This document shows positions 1 through 11,706 of a stretch of DNA of 64,000 nt, piece by piece. Origin of the DNA: Argentina anserina (taxonomy: Eukaryota > Streptophyta > Magnoliopsida > Rosales > Rosaceae); NCBI RefSeq assembly GCF_933775445.1, contig NC_065873.1, positions 15,934,001 to 15,998,000 on the forward strand, read 5' to 3'. Position numbers and translations under genes: made by a program. Below the pieces are notes generated by a model that worked only from the letters and a program-made list of their open reading frames with translations, ran no database searches and had not been told where the DNA came from. The number at the start of each line of letters is the position of its first letter. Position 1 is the first letter of the stretch.

Positions 1-1827
<1,827 letters not shown>

Positions 1828-2160
1828 ATTTTACTATTTGTTTTTTTTTCCTGATCTGATCAATGTGCTGCTGATACTTCTTATAATAAATGAACAATTT
1901 AGATCTATCACCAAGTATCTAAATGTGTTCATCGAAGTACCAATTAATCCAAGTAATAGTTGCCAATAAAGTGACCTCTTCCAAAGAAACAAAAATAAAA
2001 AATCTGCAGCATAGTAATTAGTGACTAACTCTACAAACTACTTTTTGTTGTGGACACAATTAATAAAAATCTTGATAGCAATCTGATTTTCCATATAGTA
2101 TAATCAGACACAATTAAATGTGTCCAGACAGACCATAGGTACAGTCTCAAATGGATCGAG
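1828..2160. other. Intergenic spacer, no gene seen
   Basis: AT-rich DNA downstream of the GLR stop. AATAAA-like motifs near 1885 could serve its polyadenylation. No coding signal on either strand. Confidence 0.6.
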
Positions 2161-2169
2161 CAATGCACT

Positions 2170-3303
2170 ATAAAGTCTATAAAGAGATCTTCAGTCTGGT
2201 TGGGTCTCAAAAAAGTTTGGCCAATGTTTTTAAATTCTTTGCATTGGAGTGTTGGTGATAGTAAGAGGATATCTTTTTGGCAAGATAATTAGTTTGGTGA
2301 GCCTCTTGTTATTAGTGTTGGAGTAGGTGGCTCTATTCCACTTCATACTAAGGTGAATGATGTTATTGTTGGTTCTCATTGGGTTCTCCCAGCATATTTT
2401 ATTTCTTCATTCCCTCAAGCAGCAAAAAAAATTGAGCGCATTGCTCTGCCTGATGCAGACACATCTGACTCTCTTTTATGGCCGCACTCCTCCTTAAGAA
2501 TTCTGACAGCAAAAGAAGCTTTTGTTTTCTTCTCAAATCATGGTGAGCATAAAGATTGAGGTAAAATGATCTGAAGTAAAGCAATTCAACCCCGCAAAAC
2601 TCTTGTTGTTTGGAAGGCTCTTCATGAGCATTTACTAACTGATGATGTTTTACAACGATGAGGTTTTTCACTTCCATCTCGTTGCTCCTTTTGTGGAAGT
2701 CATGCGGAATCGGGTACACATCTTCTTTTGCATTGTTATGAAATTGTGACTTTATGGAAATGAGTTTGCCTTCTATTTTCTCATTCATTCTCGCCTTGGG
2801 GTACCCTTGATGAAGTGTTTAATGGTGTTGGTGTTTCAGCGTTCCCAAAACCTGAACGTCGACTTTGGTTTCTAGTCTCTTGTAATCTAATTTACTTTAT
2901 TTGGATCACTAGGAATCTAGTGCGTTTTGAAGGTAAGATTTTTAATGTGTTGGAATTCCAACGTCATCTTTTGGAATTGTTCAGAGAGTCTGCTCTGCAT
3001 TCTTTTCATCCTTACAAGAAGCATCACGATATGTCTATTTTCTCTATTTTTGGTATCTCACAACTGTCTGCCAATGCTACCAGCTTCATCACGTCTTTTA
3101 ATTAAGGGTTTCTTGGCTGAGGGTTTGCTATTTGCTAGGGGTTTTTATATCTATGGTTTTGCATGTATGAGAGTACACATGCCGGATTGAGCTTTTGTTT
3201 ATCCTCTTTGTTTGAGTTTATCAGACATAAGAGGTCAGGTTCTTTTGCCCCTCCTTTGTTAAATAAATAAATAAAAGGTTTCACAAAAAAAAGGTTAAAA
3301 AAA
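2170..3303 (+). mobile_element. Degenerate LINE fragment (ORF2 C-terminal, zf-RVT region)
   Basis: Translation across frames gives the typical plant LINE ORF2 tail: a WSVGDSKRISFWQD-like block near 2230-2290, then the zinc-binding reverse-transcriptase region (CSFCG...HLLLHC) at about 2680-2745, and a VSCNLIYFIWITRN-like block at 2875-2925. In-frame stops and frameshifts interrupt it, so it is dead. The segment ends in A-rich sequence (3260-3303), as expected for a retroposed 3' end. The reverse-transcriptase core is absent, so this is a 5'-truncated copy. Confidence 0.75.
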
Positions 3304-3387
3304 AAGAGCTATGCACTATAAGTACATGACAATGATAAGGAACTTAATATATAAACAACCTCATCCACTCTCCCATAAACAGTAGTA

Positions 3388-3785
3388 ATGGAATTGTTAG
3401 AAAGAAATGTTAATTTTCTGATCTTGCTCGCGCTGTTCTTGACTGTGTGTAATACAAAGTGCATGTTAATATCACCAATGATTTGACTGGAAATGTGAGT
3501 ATGGCGGTTCATTGTAGAACAAGGTTCCGTGACCTAGGTGGTCAGGAGATCCCCCATGGATCTTCCTTTGAATTTAACTTTGATCAGAACTTCTTTACTA
3601 AAAGACTGGACTGCAATGTACATTGGGATCAAGCAGTGGCTCGCAGGTTCATTGCATACGATCATGTCAGAGACGAAGACAAGTGCAGCTCAGGATTTTG
3701 TTTGTGGAGTATAAGGAGCGATGCAACATTTATGCATAACAATCAAAGAAAGGATTTTGATTGTGATGCTTGGCCTCACTTGTAG
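3388..3785 (+). pseudogene. S-protein homologue (SPH/S1 family), signal peptide out of frame
   Basis: From about 3456 to 3785 one frame encodes a mature plant S-protein homologue (self-incompatibility S1 family; small secreted proteins): KVHVNITNDL start, VHCRTR...DLGGQEIPHG, FEFNFDQNFF, C..HWDQ, YDHVRDEDKCSSGFCLWSI and a terminal W. About 108 residues is a normal mature length. The best initiator, ATG at 3388, opens a hydrophobic signal peptide (NFLILLALFLTVCNTK) in a different frame, and the mature frame has a TAA at 3450-3452 just before the domain. A one-base indel near 3451-3458 would explain this. SPH genes are normally intronless, so a splice is unlikely. It is either a recent pseudogene or a local sequence error; the body shows no other damage. 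Confidence 0.7.
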
Positions 3786-5600
3786 TTACTCTCTATGTAC
3801 TAGTACATCTTCAATAATAGAGAAATTAGAGTTTAGGGGCCATTCATAATAAGTATTCAAAGGACAATCTTGATGTCCATGATTTGGATTCTGGGGCCAT
3901 TTACTTCATTGCAATGCATTAATATACCTCAATTTTCTATCTGACAAGTTGGCATGATTTGTCCTCCTTGGCCTGATTTTATCTCCTTGGCTTCTAACCA
4001 TTGGAGTGGTAAATTCTTGTCTACTGTGATAAAAAAGCTTTGTCTGGGATCAGCTGTTTATGCTATTTGGAGAGAGAGAGAAACAGCAGAATTTTCAAAA
4101 ATGAATCCAAGCCTCCAGAGGTTACTCTTAATATAATTACAATAGTGTTAGAAGCAGACTTTTATCCCTCAATATCAAGCAGCTTAATTCTAATCAAGCC
4201 CTTCTTCTAGAATGGAGAATCATCAGCTCTCCTTAGTTTCTTTGTTGAGTTCTTTCCCTATCTAAAAAACAATTCAGTTATTATTTTTTTTTGTAAACAC
4301 GCATCAATTTGACTATGTTGCATTTTTGTTTTCATGATCTCTGATTGTTATTCTTCTTCAATTTATCAATGAATGACTTAAACTTCAGCAGCTAGGCCTG
4401 GAATGAAGAGGCTCATATAATCAAAGTGCTTATCTTCTTCAGGCGAAGTTTGGTCGTTTCCAATCGAAAGTAACTCTATGTAACATGTTTACAAACACAT
4501 TCTTCGATTTGGTTACAATAGTTTTCTACTGTGAACATAAATCGAACAACAGAGCCGTGCTTAGTCTAATTAACACTACACTAACATTCTTATATGTCAA
4601 CTATTTCTACTCAAATTATTAAGCTTTGTTTTCACAGGTAGCGTTTTTAGCAAGTTTTCAACTTTTTTCTTGATCTCTTCCGCAACTGGCGGATGACATT
4701 TTGTGACATAAATCTTGATTGACTAGGAATGACTGCCCTCATCCTATTGTTGAGGATATGAATGTGATTATGTCACATAGGATAATGGTGACATTGCCAA
4801 TTGGAAACTGTGGTTCCCTTTTTTCTTTTCTTTTTTACAAGTACAGGATATCTGATTCACTTTACTATCCTCAAGTACAGTAATTGCTCTCTATTTTACC
4901 GTCATCACCCAAAAGTAGAAAGAAGCTCTTGCATAACTAGTCCATGATTCTCCATGAAGGAAGAAGAAAGGTGTTGGTCACTAAAACAAACAGCAGATTG
5001 ACCAAAAAAAAAAACTAAAACAAACAGCAGTCGCTGAAGTTTCCTCTTATGTTCTTCCCAAAGCCGCGTTTTGGCGGGTGGGTCCCTGCAATGGTCCCAA
5101 GCCCAAGCCAGCACCGCGACCAGTCTGTTCCAACCCTTAAATGATTATTGCCTCTACCATTTGCTTAATGAAATTTCTTCCATATGGTAGATAAATACAG
5201 AACCAAGGAAAAAACAACACCACTCTTGGGTTGGGTTTGGGTTACAGACTTACAGTTACAGACCTCTCATGGCGTTCTGTGATATTAAACTCTACAGTGT
5301 CTCTAAAAAGATTCTGAGAGCATCACAATCAAAGTACAATATCTTTGAAAACAGCTGGATTCATGGGGGCGTTGCCTTGTCTCTCTGTGTCTGAGGTTCC
5401 ATTTCCATATCCAATTTGTGTTCTGGTGGGGTCCCCTCTTCTCTTCTATTTTTAGGCCACTGTAGTTGACAGCCTAATCGACAACAGCCTGGAAAAGGTG
5501 GCCGGCACTAAAAAGCTTCAACCTTGAATGGGTTTCTGTGGTGGGCTTCATGTTCTAGTGCACACCCATTTCACTCTGCTGCTCAAAGTTTCAATCTTGC
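3786..5600. other. Intergenic spacer upstream of the receptor kinase
   Basis: No gene seen apart from the LINE scrap at 3945-4137. The last few hundred bases before 5600 should hold the promoter of the downstream receptor kinase. T-rich and A-rich runs occur near 4285, 4815 and 5005. Confidence 0.5.
3945..4137 (+). mobile_element. Short LINE ORF2 scrap
   Basis: One frame reads WHDL-, then SNHWSGKFLSTVIKK, LGSAVYAIWRERE and FS. This is the region after the zinc-binding motif in plant non-LTR elements (typically ...LGSAVYHIWRERNARIF). Only about 60 residues remain, with no tail or target duplication visible. It may belong to the same decayed insertion as the fragment at 2170-3303, with the S-protein gene between them. 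Confidence 0.55.
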
Positions 5601-5612
5601 TCTCTCATTGAG

Positions 5613-5729
5613 GTAAGGACTCTAACAAAGTTCAAATCTTTCTTTGGTTTATGTGTTTGTGTTTTGCTGAACTTGGATTAGTGCATTAGAGCTACAGTTT
5701 ATGCTTGTTTTTTTTTTTTGCAATGCTAG
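5613..5729 (+). other. Probable 5' UTR intron of the receptor kinase
   Basis: Donor GAG|GTAAGG and a long T run followed by GCTAG|GAC flank 117 bp upstream of the coding start. Inferred from splice consensus only. Confidence 0.45.
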
Positions 5730-5872
5730 GACTTTCCTACTTGGTATAGAAGAATTGGATATTTGGGACCGAGTTCAATAGATCTGGGGTGTTTGAAGTT
5801 GTGGAGTTTGGGCATTTGGGTTTGTGGGGATTGTGTTTTACTGATTGTTTGGTGAGTTGGTTGGGTTTGAGT

Positions 5873-8404
5873 ATGGTGAAGATGAAACTAGTCAGTTGGG
5901 TAGCTTTGGTTCTGGCAATTGTGTTTATGAGTCATGAAGCTTCTGGTTTATTCAATCCTGTTGATAACTACTTGATTGCTTGTGGTTCTTCGAAAAGTGT
6001 CACATTTCAAGGCCGAACCTTTGTTCCTGATACACTGCAGTCTTCCCTTGTACTGAAAAGTGCAAATTCTTTAGTTGCTAGCTCCAATTCCAATGCCCCA
6101 TCCCCTATATATCAATCTGCTCGAATTTTCAAGGAAACTTCTTCCTATAAATTCAAAATAGAGCAAGAAGGCCGGCATTGGGTCCGCCTTTATTTCTACC
6201 CTTTAGCAAATTCTGGCCAGAACTTGGCTTCTGCTCCAATAACTGTGGTGACTGATAGTTTTGTACTCTTGAACAACTTCACTTTTGAGAACTATAATGC
6301 TTCTTATCTGTTCAAGGAGTATGCAATCAATGTGACATCGGATAGTTTGACCCTCACCATCATTCCTTCAAACAATTCAGTTGCTTTTGTTAATGCAATT
6401 GAAGTTGTCTCGATCCCAGATGAGCTAATCCCTGACCAGGCATATGATGTTAATCCATCTGCTCCCTTTAGCGGCCTTTCTGCACTTGCCTTTCAAACTA
6501 TGTACCGATTAAACATGGGAGGTCCTTTACTTACTGCTGAGAATGATACCCTCAAAAGAACCTGGGAGAATGATCTGAAATACCTTCATGTCGACAGCTC
6601 TGCCGTAAATGTGTCAATCAACCCTGCCAGCATAAAGTATCCAGTCAGTGTGACACCAGAAATAGCACCTAATTGGGTCTATGCCACCGCTGAAGCCATG
6701 GGAGATGCGAATGTACCAAATGGAAACTTCAACATAACTTGGGTCTTTACAGCAGATCCAAATTATTTGTATCTTGTTCGGGTACATTTCTGTGATATTG
6801 TCAGCAAGGCACTGAATAACCTAGTTTTCAATCTTTTTATCAATACCGACAATGTGCTCTCAAGTCTTGACCTCTCTTCCATTACTGGTGACTTGAATGT
6901 GCCATATTACAAAGACTTTGTTGCCAACTCCTCAGCAGATTCAAATACGTTGACTGTCAGTGTCGGTCCAGATTCAATGGCTGATATCACTAATGCAATT
7001 CTGAATGGCTTGGAGATTTTGAAGATCAGCAATGACTTGGGGAGCTTGGATGGGTCTTTGTCTGTTCAGAGTCTCCTTCCCAGTTCACACTCTAAGAGTA
7101 ATAAGATAGAAATCTTAGTTGTGTGTGTCGTGGGATCTGTAGCTCTTGTGGCAATAATTTTCCTTTTCTATTGCTGCGTGGCATCTCGCAAGTCGAAGTC
7201 TACTCCTAACCAAGGGCATCCATGGCTGCTTCTGCCCTTGTATGGAAGCTCTCAGACAATGACCAAAATGTCCACAACTTCACAGAAGAGTGCATCAGCT
7301 AGCTGCATTTCATTAGCTTCCTCCAATCTTGGCCGCATATTCATGTTCCAAGAAATCCTGGATGCAACCAAGAAGTTTGATGAGAACCTACTTCTTGGTG
7401 TTGGCGGTTTTGGCAGAGTTTACAAGGGAACACTAGAAGATGGGACAAAAGTAGCTGTTAAAAGAGGAAACCCCAGATCCGAACAAGGTCTTGCTGAATT
7501 CCGAACTGAGATTGAAATGTTATCAAAGCTTCGTCATCGCCATCTTGTGTCTCTTATTGGTTACTGTGATGAAAGATCAGAAATGATTCTTGTGTATGAA
7601 TATATGGCTAATGGACCGCTCCGGAGCCATCTATATGGAACAGATTTGCCAAGCCTATCATGGAAGTTACGCCTTGAAATCTGCATCGGGGCTGCAAGAG
7701 GGCTCCATTATCTCCACACTGGTGCAGCTCAAAGCATAATTCACCGAGATGTGAAGACAACAAACATTCTCTTGGATGAGAATTTTGTCGCCAAAGTTGC
7801 AGATTTTGGCCTCTCAAAAGCGGGTCCAGCTATAGATCAGACTCATGTCAGTACAGCTGTTAAGGGTAGTTTTGGTTACCTTGATCCTGAATACTTTAGA
7901 AGACAGCAGCTCACTGAGAAATCAGATGTGTATTCTTTTGGTGTAGTTCTAATGGAAGTTCTTTGCACAAGACCAGCTTTGAACCCAGTTCTTCCCAGAG
8001 AGCAAGTGAACATAGCAGAGTGGGCAATGACCTGGCAGAAGAAGGGCTTGCTAGACCAAATCATGGACCCTAATCTAGCTGGGAAGGTAAATCCAGCTTC
8101 TCTTAAGAAGTTTGGTGAGACGGCTGAGAAGTGCCTTGCTGAGTATGGTGTTGATAGGCCATCAATGGGAGATGTCTTGTGGAATCTCGAATATGCTCTT
8201 CAGCTTGAGGAGACTTCATCTGCGCTTATGGAACCTGAAGATAACAGCACAAACCACATACGGGATATTGAATTGACAACTCTTGAGCCATTTGAAAATA
8301 GTGTGAGTATGATCGAGGGAGTGCACTCTGGCACAGATGATGACCCTGAAGATGCTGCCACAAGTGCTGTGTTCTCTCAGCTAGTTAATCCTCGTGGAAG
8401 ATGA
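5873..8404 (+). CDS. THE1: THESEUS1-like CrRLK1L receptor kinase
   Basis: Single open reading frame of 843 residues from the ATG at 5873 (the frame is open from 5789, but 5873 puts the signal peptide MKLVSWVALVLAIVFMSHEASG at the N terminus). Plasma-membrane receptor kinase of the Catharanthus roseus RLK1-like family, which senses cell-wall integrity and binds RALF peptides. Domains: two malectin-like domains (about 30-400) with many N-glycosylation sites, a membrane helix at about 412-437, and a Ser/Thr kinase with glycine loop GVGGFGRVYKG (about 507-517), catalytic Lys in VAVKRG (about 530), HRDVKTTN with Asp near 626 and DFG near 644. The C terminus TSAVFSQLVNPRGR closely resembles Arabidopsis THESEUS1 (855 aa). 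Absence of introns in the coding region is normal for this family. Confidence 0.93.
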   Translation: MVKMKLVSWVALVLAIVFMSHEASGLFNPVDNYLIACGSSKSVTFQGRTFVPDTLQSSLVLKSANSLVASSNSNAPSPIYQSARIFKETSSYKFKIEQEGRHWVRLYFYPLANSGQNLASAPITVVTDSFVLLNNFTFENYNASYLFKEYAINVTSDSLTLTIIPSNNSVAFVNAIEVVSIPDELIPDQAYDVNPSAPFSGLSALAFQTMYRLNMGGPLLTAENDTLKRTWENDLKYLHVDSSAVNVSINPASIKYPVSVTPEIAPNWVYATAEAMGDANVPNGNFNITWVFTADPNYLYLVRVHFCDIVSKALNNLVFNLFINTDNVLSSLDLSSITGDLNVPYYKDFVANSSADSNTLTVSVGPDSMADITNAILNGLEILKISNDLGSLDGSLSVQSLLPSSHSKSNKIEILVVCVVGSVALVAIIFLFYCCVASRKSKSTPNQGHPWLLLPLYGSSQTMTKMSTTSQKSASASCISLASSNLGRIFMFQEILDATKKFDENLLLGVGGFGRVYKGTLEDGTKVAVKRGNPRSEQGLAEFRTEIEMLSKLRHRHLVSLIGYCDERSEMILVYEYMANGPLRSHLYGTDLPSLSWKLRLEICIGAARGLHYLHTGAAQSIIHRDVKTTNILLDENFVAKVADFGLSKAGPAIDQTHVSTAVKGSFGYLDPEYFRRQQLTEKSDVYSFGVVLMEVLCTRPALNPVLPREQVNIAEWAMTWQKKGLLDQIMDPNLAGKVNPASLKKFGETAEKCLAEYGVDRPSMGDVLWNLEYALQLEETSSALMEPEDNSTNHIRDIELTTLEPFENSVSMIEGVHSGTDDDPEDAATSAVFSQLVNPRGR

Positions 8405-10265
8405 GATGAAGATGCTTTGCCTTTTGTCCCAGATGTCCCATTGAATGAGATACTGATCATCCTGGCCTTGAGAGTGCTCAATGAGTGATAAGGTTACTTC
8501 TTGGTTCATTATTATAGTCTGTTACCTCGATTTTTCATCCACTATATACGTTGTAATACAGTCGTGGTGGATGCCAATTAGTCCATCATAAATAGTAGGT
8601 AAGGTGCCAAAAGATTTACTGTTGTATTCATATAAATTCATATGGGTTACAGGATTCCCATGTTTTTACCAAAGTACATGATGTCATTGTATTCACACAT
8701 AATTTTTTGTTCACAAGGTATTAAGGTATAGGAATAAGCATCGTTTGTGATATTGATATTCTAATCTAGCTATTTTCAAAGTATATTGAGGATGATCTTG
8801 TTCTTGGAGATAATACAAACTATTCATAGTCATTCTCTTTCAAAATATCTCAGACTATCTTTGTTCTAAACTTTGTTCTTAGAATGCTGTAAGAGCAGCC
8901 TTGGATTGAAAGCTACATTGTTTATATTAGAAATCGTGGATTTCATCATCTTACTGTGTCCCAGGTACTGCATTAACAGCAACTTGGGGAAGTGACTGAG
9001 ATACCAATATTTTTTGAAGTTCTCTTACTAATATGTTTCCTGAGATTCCCAGATAGATTTGGATGATTAGTTCCTCTCCGTGTGGAGAGATTTTCACGAG
9101 GTAAATACATGTGTTGGCCTCAAGTGTGAAGCTGTTAAAGTAAAGAGGAGTCCAAGGACTTAAATCCAGGTATAGTCCATGCTTCAAGCTTCAGGGCGCA
9201 GAACAACAGAGCAAGTATTGGTTTGCAGGTTTGGATCGGAATCTGAGCTGAAATGCTTGTTTCTCTTGCAATGGGAGTAAATATTTTGGCTTGTGATCAT
9301 CATCAAACTGTGTGCATCAGGGTGAGAATAATTGAATTTGCTTGCAAATTTGACAATCTTTATTCTTGCATATGTAATCTGCTTGGATGAGTGAATGTGA
9401 AGTACATGCCGAATCATTTGCACATCAATTTGTTCTGCGAATTCTATAGAATTTTTCGCATGATCATGCATGTTGTTTGCTATCATTATACCAACTGATT
9501 GGTTTTTCATTGGGCATGGTGGTGGTAGCGTTTTTTCAGCGATTCTGAAGCTTGCTTGCAGATCTTCAGTAGAACACAACTTTTAATGTGTCATTGTTAC
9601 TAGGTTCTGAATGTGAATGTAGTAAACAGGTTATCAAGTATGCTTTGGTCCTAGTATTATGCAGGTTTGTTCTTGCGTGACGCGGCAATGAAGCTTAAAG
9701 CGAGGGTGCATTGCCGGATTCGGACATGCATGCTTGGTTGCTATGCGTTCAGCATTTGACAAGGACTGGTGTATCTGCATCTTGCATTTTGCATTTTGCA
9801 TTTCAGAGGACTTCACCATTCTCTGAAGATCAATGTTAACGGTACTATTCCTCATCAATCTGTGGCCACTTCGCTTCCTGATCAATGCATACGTGAAATC
9901 ACTGGCAATGTTACCTCACTTCCTCTTGGTTTCTTCTTCTTCCCAATTTTCATGTACTCAAAATAGTATTTGTTCATTTAACCTGACTTGTTTCATGTGT
10001 TTGATCTTTCTTCCTTGCCCCAAATTCAAACTTTTGGCCATGTCGTAAATTGAAGCCCTGCAAACATTACACAACAACTTACAAGTCTGGGGAATTTATG
10101 CATACTCGAGCCTTCCTAGTTTAAAAAGACTTCATACAAGGTCGAAATTATATCTAATTCCAGAATTCAAGCAACATGACAAACACCTACAATCAGAGCA
10201 CAGCAAAATTTGGATTCTTTGATTCGATTAGCACATGACAAACACCTAACGTTAAAAGCCGAATC
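8405..10265. other. Long intergenic spacer
   Basis: Starts with the 3' UTR of the receptor kinase. No convincing gene on either strand; the longest frame (9184-9579, minus) lacks recognisable features. A small TTTTGCA-type repeat lies near 9780-9805. A 16-17 bp word (acatgacaaacaccta) occurs twice, at 10174 and 10233, just left of the LINE. Confidence 0.5.
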
Positions 10266-10269
10266 AAAT

Positions 10270-11706
10270 ATAAAGATATTTGGGTTCTCATTGGAAATTT
10301 GGTGTAGGCACTTCTGTAGATTTTTGGGCTGATCAATGGATTCCTTTTCATGGTCCTCTCTCTGTTACTTATGGGAATCAACCTCCCTGCACCATTAGCT
10401 CTTTGTTTAATTTTTCCACTCAAGCTTGGGACTTTTCTTCTGTTACCCCTCGTTTGACTATGAGTGATCAGCGTCTTATTCAAGCTATTCCAGTGCATTC
10501 TGATCATTCTCCTGACAAGTTAGTTTGGTCTTCTCAGCGTTCTGGGGTGTATACGGTACGGTCAGGATATCATTTTATTCATAATACTCCGGTTTCAGGT
10601 CTTCTTCCTAAACCATCGTCGTCTCATTCCATTTCGTTAAAAGTTTGGAAATGGATCTGGAATATTTCTGCTCTGCCGAAAGTCAAACTGTTTCTTTGGA
10701 AAGCGGTAAACAACTTTCTTCCTACGCAGGCTGCATTGTTTTATCGTCATATGGCTCGTTCATCCAGTTGTCCTCTTTGCTCTTCATATCCTGACACAGT
10801 TGAACATGTTCTTTTTACATGTGAGTGGGTACAATGTGTGTGGTTTGCTCATCCTTTAAGCTATAAGGTTGCAGTTTCTATGATTTCTTCCCTGGATAGG
10901 TGGATTTCTCATCTGAGTTCGTTTATAGTTTCAACTGCAGACTTCAAATTTTTATCGACTCACATAGCTTTTCTACTTTGGAACATTTGGAAATCGCGTT
11001 GTGCGGCTGTTTATTCGCATGTGGTTTGCGATCCAGTGCTTGTTGCTCAACGCTCCTTTGCTTTGGCAAATGAATTTCTCTCCTCTGGTTCCTCAAGTCT
11101 AGATATTTCATCATCTCATGCACCTTCTTCCTTTTCTCTTTGCTGGATTCCTCCTGTTATGGGTGCTAAAATAAATACTGATGCTAGTTGGTCTGCCACG
11201 ACATTGGTCAGTAGTTTAGCAGCTTTGGCTCGTAGTTCTAATGGTGCTCTTCTTGGTGGTTTTACTTCTTCTTCCTTTGCAGTTTCTGCGGAAGCTGCTG
11301 AAGCACAAGCCATACTTTTAGGCATTGAGTTAGCACAGTCTCTGAATATGTCTTCTCTTTTCTTAGAAGCTGATTGTCTCTCCTTGGTAACAGCTTTGAA
11401 CTCCCCGAAGGTTTTAGCTTCTTGGTCTGCATCTCCCTGGATTTGTCAGATTAAGACTGCAGCTTCTTCCTTTTCTTCCATAAACTGGTCTTGGATCAGT
11501 CGTAAAGCTAACCGGGCAGCTGATCTGGTTGCTTGTTTAGTTTCAAAGTTGGAGTGTCCTCTGGATTGGGTTCAGAATCCTCCTACTGTTTTACTTCATG
11601 TTTTGCAAGCTGATGCTGTTAGTGCTCCTCCATGAGGGCTTTGTTCATGGCACCTTGGTTCTAGTGTGTTTAATCTCAGTTGTGTTTCATTGTCAAAAAA
11701 AAAAAA
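10270..11706 (+). mobile_element. 5'-truncated LINE with open zf-RVT and RNase H reading frame
   Basis: A frame of about 450 codons (from about 10280 to the stop at 11635) encodes the ORF2 C terminus of a plant non-LTR retrotransposon. It contains HWKFGVGTSVDFWADQW, the zinc-binding RT block (KVKLFLWKA...CPLCSSYPDTVEHVLFTC) at about residues 130-185, and an RNase H domain: INTDASW near 11173, EAAEAQAILLGIELA, LEADCLSLV and WISRKANRAADLVA. It has no internal stop. The 3' end is a run of 12 A (11695-11706). Endonuclease and most of the reverse transcriptase are missing, so it cannot move by itself. No clean target duplication was found. The open frame and poly-A suggest a fairly young insertion. 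Confidence 0.88.

Noticed and set aside
9184..9579. 131-codon open frame on the minus strand
   Set aside because: No domain, signal or composition typical of a protein; probably chance.
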